Below, one piece after another: positions 25,599 to 33,841 of a DNA stretch of 64,000 nt. The stretch lies in contig NZ_CP160403.1 in NCBI RefSeq assembly GCF_040782645.1, forward strand, positions 8,405,001 through 8,469,000. The letters run 5' to 3'. The notes below the pieces were generated by a model that saw nothing but the letters and a program-made list of their open reading frames with translations, was not told the DNA's origin and did not search any database. Both the position numbers and the translations under genes were made by a program. Numbering within the stretch: the stretch's first letter is position 1; every line of letters starts with the position of its first letter. This DNA is from Streptomyces sp. HUAS ZL42. Its GTDB lineage: Bacteria; Actinomycetota; Actinomycetes; Streptomycetales; Streptomycetaceae.

Positions 25599-25856
25599 TC
25601 AGGCAGCAGGCGGGGTCTCATCGTCGCCGTGGCCGAGCCGCTCGAGGAGACGCTGCTCCCATTCGGACCGCGGGCGCTGCGCGGCCCTGCGCACCTCCGC
25701 CACCGTCTCCGGGTCGGCCTCCTTACCGCCCGCCCGGTCGGCCGCCAGCCGCGCCCACGCCGGCGCCGAACGGCCAGCCCGAGGCTCACCCTTGGCTGCC
25801 CTGGTGTCTCCGGCCACACGGGCGGCCAGCCGCTCCGCCCACGATCCGTCAGTCAT
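25599..25856 (-). CDS. small hypothetical protein
   Basis: 85 residues from ATG 25856, overlapping the upstream gene by 8 bp. Charged and helical: WAERLAARVAGDTRAAKGEP, then RSEWEQRLLERLGHGDDETP. Not recognised. It is the last gene of a six-gene leftward run and ends just before the palindrome array. Confidence 0.65.
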   Translation of the reverse strand: MTDGSWAERLAARVAGDTRAAKGEPRAGRSAPAWARLAADRAGGKEADPETVAEVRRAAQRPRSEWEQRLLERLGHGDDETPPAA

Positions 25857-26121
25857 CCTCGTCCTCCTCATCATTGAGCCGCTCCACCGCAGCGGCAATC
25901 ACAGCGTTCCTGCGTTCCTCCGGGCTCGCACCGGCCGGAACCTGCACCCGCACCACGCGCGGCCGTCCCCTGCGCTCCCAGCGGGCGCGAGTCGCCCGCA
26001 GGCGGGACACCAGAGCAGTCACGTCCCGGCCCGCCACCTTCCCGGCTTCGAGCGCGATCTCCTCAAGCTCGGAGAGCCGGGCAATTGCCGCCTCCCGCTC
26101 CGCCTCCAAATCGAAGGTCAC
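25849..26121 (-). CDS. small hypothetical protein with helical N-terminus
   Basis: 90 residues from GTG 26121, in a GTGA overlap with the preceding gene and with GGGAGGA just ahead. It starts VTFDLEAEREAAIARLSELE and continues as a coiled-coil-like helix, then a basic beta segment (RRGRPRVVRVQVPAG). An ATG at 26133 is possible but less well placed. Found in a run with a terminase-like gene, as are similar small proteins in actinophages. Function unknown. Confidence 0.65.
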   Translation of the reverse strand: MTFDLEAEREAAIARLSELEEIALEAGKVAGRDVTALVSRLRATRARWERRGRPRVVRVQVPAGASPEERRNAVIAAAVERLNDEEDEDD

Positions 26122-26597
26122 TTGTCCTCCCATGGGGACGGCCCGCGCTCGGTGAGCAAGGCCGCCTCGACGGCCGCGTTCTTTGCCTTCGCCTCGCTGA
26201 TGAGCTGCTGCAGTTCGATGTCCTGCTGGGTCAGCTCGTGAGTCTCTACGGTGGCCTCGATGCGCTGCGGCATGTCGAGGCCGAGCAGCTTTGAGCGGCG
26301 CTCACTGATCCGGATTGCTACGCCGATGGCCTTGTCGTCACCCTTGTCGATCCGCGGCTTCAACTTCTCGAGGTAGGTGTCGAGTCGCTGGCATTCGATC
26401 GCGCGCAGCTGCTCGGCCTTCGGGTTGACCTCAAGCGCGATGGCGTCCTCGACACGGGCGTACACGGTCGACAGGGCGATCCCCGTGATGTCCGCGATGG
26501 CGCGGAAGGATTTGCCCTCGAGGCGGAGCTGCAGGCACTGCGCCTGCTCGGCGGCGATCTTGGCGTTGTTGGGGTGGGTCTGGGGGACGTTGCCCAC
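26118..26597 (-). CDS. HTH protein resembling phage small terminase
   Basis: 159 residues from GTG 26597, chosen because GGAGG lies six bases upstream. Residues 15-60 form a sigma/terminase-type helix-turn-helix (LRLEGKSFRAIADITGIALS). A helical middle contains LDTYLEKLKPRIDKGDDKA and then ISERRSKLLGLD, a sequence pattern seen in small terminase subunits and related phage HTH proteins of actinobacteria. No large terminase is present, so DNA packaging is unlikely to be autonomous. A regulator is the alternative. Confidence 0.6.
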   Translation of the reverse strand: MGNVPQTHPNNAKIAAEQAQCLQLRLEGKSFRAIADITGIALSTVYARVEDAIALEVNPKAEQLRAIECQRLDTYLEKLKPRIDKGDDKAIGVAIRISERRSKLLGLDMPQRIEATVETHELTQQDIELQQLISEAKAKNAAVEAALLTERGPSPWEDK

Positions 26598-26650
26598 GTT
26601 CGACCTCCATGTGTTCAGGGCCGGGCCCACGACAGACCCGGCCGGTTGGG

Positions 26651-27130
26651 TCAGTCGACGGCGTCGGGCAGCTGGCCGAGGACTTCACGGATCTCGCTGA
26701 CGCAGAGCATTGCGCGCTGCTTGCCCTTCGAGCGGCCCGCGGCGTCGCCCTCGATGTTCAGCACGCGCCGACCCGGGCGAGCCGTGGCCGTGGCGTACAG
26801 GCCCGCCGCCGCGGCGGCTGAGCGCATCTCCTGCTCGGCCGTGGCCAGGGCGGTGCGGGCGGCCTCGACGTGGGAGAAGTAGGCGCCGCTGGCGGAGTCC
26901 CGCAGCTGCTGGTTGCTGCGGGCGGTGGCGGCCTCGAGGGCGCCCAGGGCTTCGACGGCCGCGGTGTGTGCCTTCTCGGCGGGCTCGGTGAGTTCGTGGC
27001 GCTCCTGGATGGGTGCGGTGTCGAGGGCGCGGCGGGCCTCAACGGCGGCCTGGCTGGCTTGGGTGTAGGCGTCGAGGAGGTTGGCAAGGCTGGGGGGGAG
27101 GTGGTCGGCGCGCAGGGTGATGGCGGGCAT
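26651..27130 (-). CDS. coiled-coil hypothetical protein
   Basis: 159 residues from ATG 27130 behind GGAGAACCTC. Residues 10-115 are a long Ala/Glu-rich helix (SQAAVEARRALDTAPIQERH, HVEAARTALATAEQEMRSAA) likely to form a coiled coil. The C-terminal 45 residues (VLNIEGDAAGRSKGKQRAML) are basic and may touch nucleic acid. No family recognised. Part of the leftward run downstream of the iteron region. Confidence 0.65.
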   Translation of the reverse strand: MPAITLRADHLPPSLANLLDAYTQASQAAVEARRALDTAPIQERHELTEPAEKAHTAAVEALGALEAATARSNQQLRDSASGAYFSHVEAARTALATAEQEMRSAAAAAGLYATATARPGRRVLNIEGDAAGRSKGKQRAMLCVSEIREVLGQLPDAVD

Positions 27131-27142
27131 GAGGTTCTCCGT

Positions 27143-27355
27143 TCAGTGGGCGCCGGATGCGGCGAGGGTGGTGTTGTCGGGGTCGTAGGTGGGGGCGAGT
27201 TGCTGGCCGAGGCGGGCGAGCTTGGCGCGGTGCCGGGCGATGAGGCCGGCGGCGCGGCGGGCGGCGAACTCTTCCCGTTCCTTGCGCTTGCGTTCCGCCT
27301 CCGCCCGGGCACGGGCGATGCGCTCGGCTATCGCCCGCTCGACGTGGGAGGTCAC
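27143..27355 (-). CDS. small basic helical protein
   Basis: 70 residues, ATG in a 4-bp overlap with the preceding stop. A single strongly charged helix (IAERIARARAEAERKRKERE) then LAPTYDPDNTTLAASGAH. Unrecognised. The coupled start supports it. Confidence 0.6.
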   Translation of the reverse strand: MTSHVERAIAERIARARAEAERKRKEREEFAARRAAGLIARHRAKLARLGQQLAPTYDPDNTTLAASGAH

Positions 27356-27855
27356 TGCGCCTCCCGCGTCGTCGACTGCGAGTCAGGGTCGCTGTAGGCC
27401 GCGTAGATAACGGCCGTCTGGTCCGCGAGCTCGGCGAGGAGGCGGTACACGGGGCCCAGGCGGTAGTCCGGTACACGCACGCGGGGCGCGTTGTTGTTCA
27501 CGAAGAGCCAGTCGGTGACGAGGCTGAGCAGTCTCTCGGGACCCCACGGCAAAGCGTCTGGCATTTCGCCAGCGTCGATCAGGTCAAGCCACTGGCGCAG
27601 GTCGCTCGCCATGACGAGCAGGCCGGTGTTCTCGCAGCCCCAGCAGGGGCAGGTGTCGTCTCCGTCGCGGTGCCGCACGTCGTGCGTCTGGCATTCGGCG
27701 CTGTCGCATTCGAGGGCCTGGCGGATGCCGTCCTCAATGTCGTCGAACTGATGGTCGAGCATGTGGCGGACGAGCGGAAAGGCGTCATTCCAGAGTGCGG
27801 CGATGCCGAGCGCGGTCGGCTCGTCGACGTTGGCGATCTCCTTCGGGGCGAGCAT
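27352..27855 (-). CDS. hypothetical protein with CPCWGC motif
   Basis: 167 residues from ATG 27855, behind AAGGAGGCTCCTC. The middle contains CDSAECQTHDVRHRDGDD followed by CPCWGCENTG, a set of Cys and His suggesting a zinc ribbon. The C-terminal half is helical and acidic. First gene of the run that begins right beside the iteron region, so its promoter must lie within the repeats and it may be controlled by the replication protein. Family unknown. Confidence 0.68.
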   Translation of the reverse strand: MLAPKEIANVDEPTALGIAALWNDAFPLVRHMLDHQFDDIEDGIRQALECDSAECQTHDVRHRDGDDTCPCWGCENTGLLVMASDLRQWLDLIDAGEMPDALPWGPERLLSLVTDWLFVNNNAPRVRVPDYRLGPVYRLLAELADQTAVIYAAYSDPDSQSTTREAQ

Positions 27856-27907
27856 GAGGAGCCTCCTTGAGTGATGGCATTTGCTGAACGTCCAGGCAAG
27901 TGGCGCG

Positions 27908-28367
27908 AAAGTGTCCAAAGGTGGACGCGTGACGCTGTCGACGCTGTCGACAGGGCCCAGCGCGTTTACGGATCGGCGAACCACTAGCTGGCCCCACCTG
28001 CATGTTTGGCCCGCAGGGAGGGAGGGAGGCCTTCCGAACCATGTCTATGGGGCGCCGTGACAGCGTCGTCGCGCACGCAGGGGCGTTGACAACGTCGACA
28101 GCGTGGGTCCCAGGCGCCCCAGTGGCTGCGCTTTCGGGGGCGAACGCCGGGGCGAATTCGGACATAGGTACCCAGCCGTGCGGGCTGACGCTGTCAGCGT
28201 TCGCTGTCGACAGCGCGGTGACAACGTCGACAGCACCGCTGTCCGCGTATGGGGACTTTTGCCCGACTTTCGTCGTCTGAAAGGTGTTCAAACGTGGACA
28301 CCTGGCGCTGTCGACGTTGTCACGCGCTGTCGACGTTGGTGGGGTGACAGCGTCGCCGTCCACCTTT
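27908..28367. other. iteron-rich region, candidate replication origin
   Basis: Gene-free 540-bp gap. TGACAACGTCGACAGC occurs three times exactly (28087-28102, 28219-28234, and inverted at 28307-28322). A 13-bp partial copy lies at 28326-28338, and the core GCTGTCGAC recurs at 27934, 27943 and 28203. A second repeat around CAAAGGTGGACG occurs at 27915, near 28287 (variant) and inverted at 28356. Direct plus inverted iterons beside primase-polymerase and helicase genes point to an origin. Confidence 0.72.
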
Positions 28368-28395
28368 GTCTGGCTTTGTACGGTGATCGCCGTCA

Positions 28396-30006
28396 TCAGG
28401 CAGCCATCCCGCCGAGCGTCGACGTGTACCGGTCGATAGTGCGTGACGCGAAGTAGATGGCCATCGCGTCCGAGGCCAGCCCTTGGGTGGCGTCAGGGCG
28501 GAGGGGAATGTTGTTGCGGCGGCAGGCCGCGATCTGCTTCACCGTTGCGGGCCGTGCGCGCCACGAGGCGTCTCGGCGAGCGATGCTGCCGCCGTGCCTA
28601 GCGGCGTACATCTCGGCCCACCGCATCGCGTACTCGAGGGGGTAGTCCGTGTCGAGGTCGGGGGTCTGGACGCCGGCCCCGCGCATCCATCGGCGGATGC
28701 GGTACGCCTCGGGGCTGCTACCAGCCACAAGGAAGTAGTGGGCGTCAGGCACAGAGATGAACCAGGCGCCCCCGCGGGTCATGAGCCAGGCTGCGCCGGA
28801 GCTGTGGAAGAGGTCGACGTCTTCCCAGGCGATGGTGGACAGCGGCAGCGACAGCCCGACGTTGGAGCGGCGGGCCGCGTCGACGAGGGTCTCGTCGTCC
28901 TCCGGCTGGGTGACTTCGTAGTCGGTGAGGTCGACGATGGAGGCGAGCTTGTGGCGGCTTGAGGCGCCCGTGACGTCGAGTACAAGTGCGTCGGTCTTGC
29001 CCTTCCAGGGGCGCAGGACGCGGCCGACCATCTGCGTGTAGAGGACGACGGAGCGGGTCGGCCGGGCGATGACCGCGCATGACGTCCAGGGGGCGTCGAA
29101 CCCTTCTGTGAGGACGGAGCAGTTGGACAGCACCTGCAGTTCGCCGCTGCTGAACTTGGTTAGCGTGTCGACGCGTTCGGCGCGCGGCATCTCCCCCGAC
29201 ACAACGCCAGTGGGTATGCCGGCCGCGGTGAGCGCTTCGGCCATGGTGTGGGCGGTTGCGACGGTTGGCGTGAAGACGACGCCGGGCCGGTCGGCCGCGT
29301 GCTCAATGTAGGCGTCGGCTACAACCTTGGATGCGCCGGAGTCGTCGAGGGCCTGGCCGAGTTGCCCTTCCTGGAAGTCCCCGCCGCGGGAGGCAACATC
29401 GTCGAGGGCGAGCTCGTCGACGACAACCTTCTTGCCCCTGACGTCGACGAGGTGCCGGTCGCGGATCATCTCCAGGATGTCCCGGGTGTAAACGACCTCT
29501 TCCCATACGGTGGCAAGGCCGCCGTCTTCGCGTTTCATCGTCGCGGTGAAGCCGGCTGTCGGGGTGCGGTCGAAGCACCCGAAGTGCTTGAGGACGTCGA
29601 CGTATGTGGGTGCCGCAGCGTGGTGCGCTTCGTCGACGATGACCAGGCCGATACCGGTGATGGCTACCCGTCGTTTGGGTACTGCGAGGGTCTGGATGCT
29701 GGCGACGATGACGTCGGCGTCCTGGTGCTCATCTTGCTCCGCCTTGACGATGCCCACGGTGAGGTGCGGGGCTACGGCCTTCACCTTGGCGGCGGCCTGC
29801 TGAATGAGCTCGTCTCGGTGCGCGATGATCAGCGTGCGCACGTGCTGGCGGTGATGTATGAGGTTGGCAAGGTGACTGAACACGACGGTCTTGCCTGCAC
29901 CTGTGGGCAGCACAACGGCCAGCCGTACTCTGCCCGCTCGCCACCCTTCGGTGAGCTTGTCGATTGCCGCACGCTGGTAGTCCCGGAGCGGGAGGGTCTC
30001 AGTCAT
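28396..30006 (-). CDS. superfamily 2 DNA helicase (DEAH-type)
   Basis: 536 residues. Motif I LPTGAGKT (Lys39), motif II DEAH (125-128), motif III as TAT near 154, and the C-terminal motor with VLTEGFDAPW and motif VI QMVGRVLRPW. This is the UvrB/SSL2-like restriction-helicase group. It unwinds or translocates on DNA. ATG at 30006 overlaps the primase-polymerase stop by 8 bp, so both are made together, and the iteron region follows directly. A replicative helper role for the excised element is the simplest reading. The C-terminal 150 residues are not recognised. Confidence 0.9.
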   Translation of the reverse strand: MTETLPLRDYQRAAIDKLTEGWRAGRVRLAVVLPTGAGKTVVFSHLANLIHHRQHVRTLIIAHRDELIQQAAAKVKAVAPHLTVGIVKAEQDEHQDADVIVASIQTLAVPKRRVAITGIGLVIVDEAHHAAAPTYVDVLKHFGCFDRTPTAGFTATMKREDGGLATVWEEVVYTRDILEMIRDRHLVDVRGKKVVVDELALDDVASRGGDFQEGQLGQALDDSGASKVVADAYIEHAADRPGVVFTPTVATAHTMAEALTAAGIPTGVVSGEMPRAERVDTLTKFSSGELQVLSNCSVLTEGFDAPWTSCAVIARPTRSVVLYTQMVGRVLRPWKGKTDALVLDVTGASSRHKLASIVDLTDYEVTQPEDDETLVDAARRSNVGLSLPLSTIAWEDVDLFHSSGAAWLMTRGGAWFISVPDAHYFLVAGSSPEAYRIRRWMRGAGVQTPDLDTDYPLEYAMRWAEMYAARHGGSIARRDASWRARPATVKQIAACRRNNIPLRPDATQGLASDAMAIYFASRTIDRYTSTLGGMAA

Positions 30007-32539
30007 GCTGCGGCCCTCCCTTCAGGGCCGGGTGGACGATGAACGTGGCGGCACTCTTCTGTCGACCCGATGCGTCCGTGTCGGCGACGGAGGCGATCCA
30101 CCGGGTTCGGTGGAGTTCCGCGAGCGCCTCGTCGAGGGCCTGCGGTGTGTACCAGTCCTGCCTGCTGCAGCCGCTGCGCGTGAGTTCGCGGCGGGTGAAG
30201 GTGTCCGTGTCGCGGGTGCGGAGCCACTTGAGGATCCACTCGACGCCGGGGTTGGACTCGGCGGTGCGCCATACGCGGTGGACGTATTCGGCGTGCCCGC
30301 ACGCCCACCTGCCCAGCTGTACGGCCCGAAGCATGACGTCGGCGCCGATGGGTTCGCCAATAGGGCGTCCGTCCGCCAGGTGGTAGAGGCCGGAGAGACG
30401 CAGGACGGTTCCTGCGATCTTGCCTGTCCAGTCGGTCATGTGGGCGTAGCGGCCGACGACTTCCTTCTGCGTGGGCTCCAGCCAGGCGCGGAAGTCGTTC
30501 AGCCCTTGGTGAGCCGCGTCGCTCAGGTAGAGGACCGGGGTGATCTCTGGCCGCATGGGCATGCTGAGAAGGTTCTTGACCGCGGCTTCCCAAGCGTTAC
30601 CAGTGTCCTGGTCGAGGGGTGGGCTTGCGATGAGACGTTCACCCATGAGGGACTTGGGAACGCTGAAGATCCATCGCCCGAGAAGGCCACTGCTGCGCGC
30701 GCCGGGGATGCTGGCCGCGTTCTCGACGACGTGCGGCTGAACCAGCATCCCGATGGCGAGCGCCGGGTTCCACAGGATGCGGACACCCTTGCCGACGCGG
30801 TTGACGATGTACTCCTCCTCGTCATACGAGGACAGATAGATGCCGAGGTTCGGCGTTCCGGAGTACATGCCTGCGATCTGCGCGAAGAGCGTGTCTTCGG
30901 CGACGAGCATCCCCAGGCACTCCTTGTTGTCGTGCAGGGCCTGCACGAGAGCCTCGGGGGTAGAGTCACTGATGGTGAGCTGCGGCGGGTTCGCGGACGG
31001 ATCGGGAAGGCCGGCTAGCTTGGCCTTAAGCCCGTCGAACTCCGCGAGCAATGATGAGTTCGATGAGTCGCGCTTCAGCTTCGAGCGGACCTCTTCAAGG
31101 CCGAACTCGATCTTTTCCCGTTCGGTCTCGGCATCCTTGAGGGCTTCCTGATGGGCCATCCATCGTTCGCGTTCTGCTGACTTGAGGGGGCGCGCCATGA
31201 TGCGGACCGTGTCGCTCTTGCGCTCCCCGGAGCGGAGCAGCGTAAGCGTGCGGACGATGGGCGGCTGCTTCCAGCCGGACCTTGCGTCACAGACCTCGAA
31301 GCGTCCGAGCGCTGCGACGGAAAGAACTGACAAACCCATCAGTGCGGGGGCCTCTACGGGCACCTGCAGGTGAGCAGCGACGTTCTTGGACATAGCGGCG
31401 AGTACGGACGGCACCACGGCGTCGATGTCGATGGGTGACGGTGGTGGCATTTCGGCACCGCCGAGCGGGTCCGGGGGCTCGGCGAAGTGGTCCCGCGCGT
31501 CCGTCTCGCTGCCGTATACGCCGCGTTTGATGCGCTCCGGGGTCTGCGACTCCGTCACGTTGGAGACGGGTGGCCAGGGGCGGCGCGGGTCGGCCATGCC
31601 TGCTGTGAGACCGGACTCGATCGTGCGGAGTGCGCGCCCCTCGGGATGGTTGCCCGCGCGGGCTGCTGAGAGCAGGGCGTCACGCGCCTCGTTCTCGGTG
31701 AGCGCCCCAGCCCCGACGAGTTGTCCGATGTTGTACGCCGCGATGTTGATCGTGTTGTTCTGGTCGCCGTCGGGGGCGCCTACGACCTGATCGCACTCTT
31801 CCTGTACGGCCTTGCGCGTGTACTGGTCGATGCGGTCGGACGTGAAGGTGTAGCTCCGTCGTTCCGCCGGCTGTTGCACCCGCGGCTTCGGGCGGAGGAT
31901 CTCGAGTAGCCACTCCGGAGCGTCTGCGAGAGTTGTCTTGGTCGAGATATACGGACCCTTGCCGGACACGGACGGAGGGGCCACTACCTGGCCACCGTCA
32001 CCGCGGATGTCGATGCCGTTGATCCCAAGAGCCCGCAGCGCCTTCGTGGCGTTGGTGATCTCGAAGTCGGGATAGTTGAAGTACCAGTGCCCGCCGCCCG
32101 ATCCCGTCTCGACGTACCAGGTCGCCGGCAGCGTCCCGTACTCCGCTTCAAGCTTTGCCAGAGACTCGTTGCCCCCGTTGTCCGGGTCGACGTCGAGGAC
32201 GAAGATCCCGGACTGTCGGCCGGTCGCGATCCCGACGTTCGCCTGCGGGCGTGCACGCCACCAGCTGGTGATCGTGTCGGCGTCCGTGGTCGCCTTGTCC
32301 TGCCAGGCACTGTGCAGGGGATGCTTGCCGCCCTGTTTGTAGTCGTGCTCGGGATCCTGATCCCGGTTGCCGCACGAGCAAGTTCCAGCCTGCGTGATGT
32401 GGTGAAGGGCAATCACGCGCCAGCCCTGGGCGGTCGCGTACCAGAGAGCAGCAGCGCCCTTGACGGGCGCGGCGGCCGAATTGGTGGGTACGCTGATCAG
32501 AGTCCTCGCCTGGACGTTGTGACGCCCGCTGCCTGCCAT
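29999..32539 (-). CDS. primase-polymerase / DUF3987 replication initiator
   Basis: About 846 residues. N-terminal bifunctional primase/polymerase domain (about 25-190) with catalytic FVLDVDPDNGG (Asp116, Asp118) and HWYFNY (His151), then GIDIRGDGGQVVAPPS. A C-terminal DUF3987 helicase-like domain (about 370-800) begins IDIDAVVPSVLAAM; its P-loop is degenerate (RSGERKS). AICEs with this kind of Rep (RepPP-type) replicate after excision. Start uncertain: ATG 32539 lacks a good ribosome binding site; TTG 32566 has AAGGA eight bases upstream. Followed by the helicase in an overlap. Confidence 0.88.
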   Translation of the reverse strand: MAGSGRHNVQARTLISVPTNSAAAPVKGAAALWYATAQGWRVIALHHITQAGTCSCGNRDQDPEHDYKQGGKHPLHSAWQDKATTDADTITSWWRARPQANVGIATGRQSGIFVLDVDPDNGGNESLAKLEAEYGTLPATWYVETGSGGGHWYFNYPDFEITNATKALRALGINGIDIRGDGGQVVAPPSVSGKGPYISTKTTLADAPEWLLEILRPKPRVQQPAERRSYTFTSDRIDQYTRKAVQEECDQVVGAPDGDQNNTINIAAYNIGQLVGAGALTENEARDALLSAARAGNHPEGRALRTIESGLTAGMADPRRPWPPVSNVTESQTPERIKRGVYGSETDARDHFAEPPDPLGGAEMPPPSPIDIDAVVPSVLAAMSKNVAAHLQVPVEAPALMGLSVLSVAALGRFEVCDARSGWKQPPIVRTLTLLRSGERKSDTVRIMARPLKSAERERWMAHQEALKDAETEREKIEFGLEEVRSKLKRDSSNSSLLAEFDGLKAKLAGLPDPSANPPQLTISDSTPEALVQALHDNKECLGMLVAEDTLFAQIAGMYSGTPNLGIYLSSYDEEEYIVNRVGKGVRILWNPALAIGMLVQPHVVENAASIPGARSSGLLGRWIFSVPKSLMGERLIASPPLDQDTGNAWEAAVKNLLSMPMRPEITPVLYLSDAAHQGLNDFRAWLEPTQKEVVGRYAHMTDWTGKIAGTVLRLSGLYHLADGRPIGEPIGADVMLRAVQLGRWACGHAEYVHRVWRTAESNPGVEWILKWLRTRDTDTFTRRELTRSGCSRQDWYTPQALDEALAELHRTRWIASVADTDASGRQKSAATFIVHPALKGGPQHD

Positions 32540-32676
32540 GTGGCGGGCGTCCTGGTTCTCGTTCAACTCTGCGTTCCTTACCGCGAGTGCGAGGCTGCGG
32601 GTTGCCGGGCTGGCCGGTCCTCGCGGAAACAGATGGGAATCAATTGGCCGCGCCCGTGAGCGCGGCCGGCCCTGGC

Positions 32677-33228
32677 TCAGGGGGCTTCGAAGACGGTGAG
32701 GCCGCGGGTGTCGATGACGTACTCGGCTTCGTTGCGGCTGTTGTTGGCGCACAGGAGTGCCTCGGGCGGGGCGAGGACCGTGTACAGGCGACCGGGCGGG
32801 CGTCCGCCGGATCCTGCGGCGAATTCGTCGGCGACCTTCCGGTCGGTGGTCCAGGACCAGTCGGTTCGGCGCTCGGGTACGGTGCCGCGCCACAGGAGGA
32901 TGGGCTCGGTCGGGCGGGGTGCCGGGATTCCGTCGATCGTGAATCCGGCGATGTCGAACAGCCAGCGCCAGGTGTCGTGGTCGAGTTGCCGGTCGGGGAA
33001 TTCCGCCCCCGACCAGATGCCGCCGATGAGTGCGGTCACTGTCTCGGCCGAGATCTTCGCTTCGCTGTAGGCCTCTTCTAGGAGCGCGGGTCCGTGGTTG
33101 CGGCCGGCGAGTCCGATCAGCCGTTCCAGTTGGGCGGTGGTGAGGTTGTCGGCGTCGAGCAGCTGCTCGTATGCCTGGTCGGCGAGGTCGCGGTGTACGG
33201 CGCTGGGCGGCTGTGGCAGTGTTGTCAT
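32677..33228 (-). CDS. ART-like protein (possible ADP-ribosyltransferase)
   Basis: 183 residues from ATG 33228, with AAAGGAACGACGCCA ahead. The N-terminal 85 residues are helical. The C-terminal half has the order of motifs of arginine-type ADP-ribosyltransferases: ILLWRGT (Arg), DWSWTTDRKVADEFA (the S-x-T strand), LYTVLAPPEALL, and NEAEYVID, an ExE motif. That R-S-E order is suggestive, not proof. No signal peptide. It lies between the HTH genes and the replication gene. It could modify a host protein, act in exclusion or counter-defence, or be inactive. Confidence 0.5.
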   Translation of the reverse strand: MTTLPQPPSAVHRDLADQAYEQLLDADNLTTAQLERLIGLAGRNHGPALLEEAYSEAKISAETVTALIGGIWSGAEFPDRQLDHDTWRWLFDIAGFTIDGIPAPRPTEPILLWRGTVPERRTDWSWTTDRKVADEFAAGSGGRPPGRLYTVLAPPEALLCANNSRNEAEYVIDTRGLTVFEAP

Positions 33229-33317
33229 TGGCGTCGTTCCTTTCTGTGATGTGGCCCCGGGTCTGCTGGCGAGCGGATTGCCCGGGGTCTCGTCATGTCT
33301 GGCGGGGGGCGCTGTCG

Positions 33318-33524
33318 TTACGCGGCTTCGAGGAGCTTCACGATCGAGGCGGTGACGACCCGGTGTCGGGTGCCGAAGCTGAGGACCTTGACGGGCGCCT
33401 CGCCGCGGTTGATCAGCGCGTACATCTGGGACTTCGAGATGCCGATGGCGCGTGCTGCGTCGGGGACTCCGACTGCGGCGGGCCATCCGCGGATTTCGTC
33501 GAGGGTCGGCGGTGCGGCCTTCAT
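33318..33524 (-). CDS. AlpA/excisionase-like HTH protein
   Basis: 68 residues with a MerR-like helix-turn-helix: VPDAARAIGISKSQMYALIN, then a wing ending VLSFGTRHRVVTASIVKLLE. This is the form of AlpA/HTH_17 proteins, used either as excisionases or as activators. It overlaps the stop of the next excisionase-like gene by one base, so the two are co-translated. Two such genes in tandem are common in AICEs; which is the true Xis is open. Confidence 0.8.
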   Translation of the reverse strand: MKAAPPTLDEIRGWPAAVGVPDAARAIGISKSQMYALINRGEAPVKVLSFGTRHRVVTASIVKLLEAA

Positions 33525-33748
33525 CAGGCGGCCCTTACTGGCTGGTCACCCGCGAGCCAGGCGAGGACGTCGCCGCGGCGGTAGCGGATGCGGCCGCCCT
33601 TGCCGGGCGAGAGCTTTGTGTAGCGCGGGCCGGTGCCCTTCCAGCGCTTGTCCGACAGCGTGCGAACGCTGAGCTTGGCGAGCTTGGCAGCCTCAGCCGG
33701 CGTCAGCCACTCATCGAGATTGAGCGCGTCAGATGCGCTATTGCGCAT
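33524..33748 (-). CDS. xis: excisionase (HTH_17 family)
   Basis: 74 residues from ATG 33748, placed by the strong GGAGGTTGTC upstream. A winged helix (WLTPAEAAKLAKLSVRTLSD) with the typical RYRRGDVLAWLAG end. Excisionases bend att DNA so that integrase removes the element. Its promoter (TTGCAC at 33812-33817, 17-bp spacer, TACAGT at 33789-33794 on the minus strand) faces the XRE gene, so excision and replication genes share one leftward transcript. Confidence 0.85.
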   Translation of the reverse strand: MRNSASDALNLDEWLTPAEAAKLAKLSVRTLSDKRWKGTGPRYTKLSPGKGGRIRYRRGDVLAWLAGDQPVRAA

Positions 33749-33762
33749 GACAACCTCCAAGA

Positions 33763-33840
33763 TTCGCAGCGGTCACTGCGATACTCGGACTGTACGGGAG
33801 TGTCGTTGACTGTGCAAGGTTCCGCATGGGACGCTGCGAA
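33763..33840. promoter_or_regulatory. xis/XRE divergent control region
   Basis: TTCGCAGCG (33763-33771) and its inverse CGCTGCGAA (33832-33840) flank the xis promoter described under xis. The first copy is part of TCGCAG-N6-CTGCGA. One site falls just after the xis transcription start and the other just ahead of the XRE start codon, as expected for an XRE repressor controlling both directions. Confidence 0.6.
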
Positions 33841-33841
33841 A

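Noticed and set aside
27785..28396. 203-codon leftward frame through the iteron gap
   Set aside because: It consists of repeat-derived sequence, overlaps the well-supported gene at 27855 in another frame, and has no ribosome binding site.
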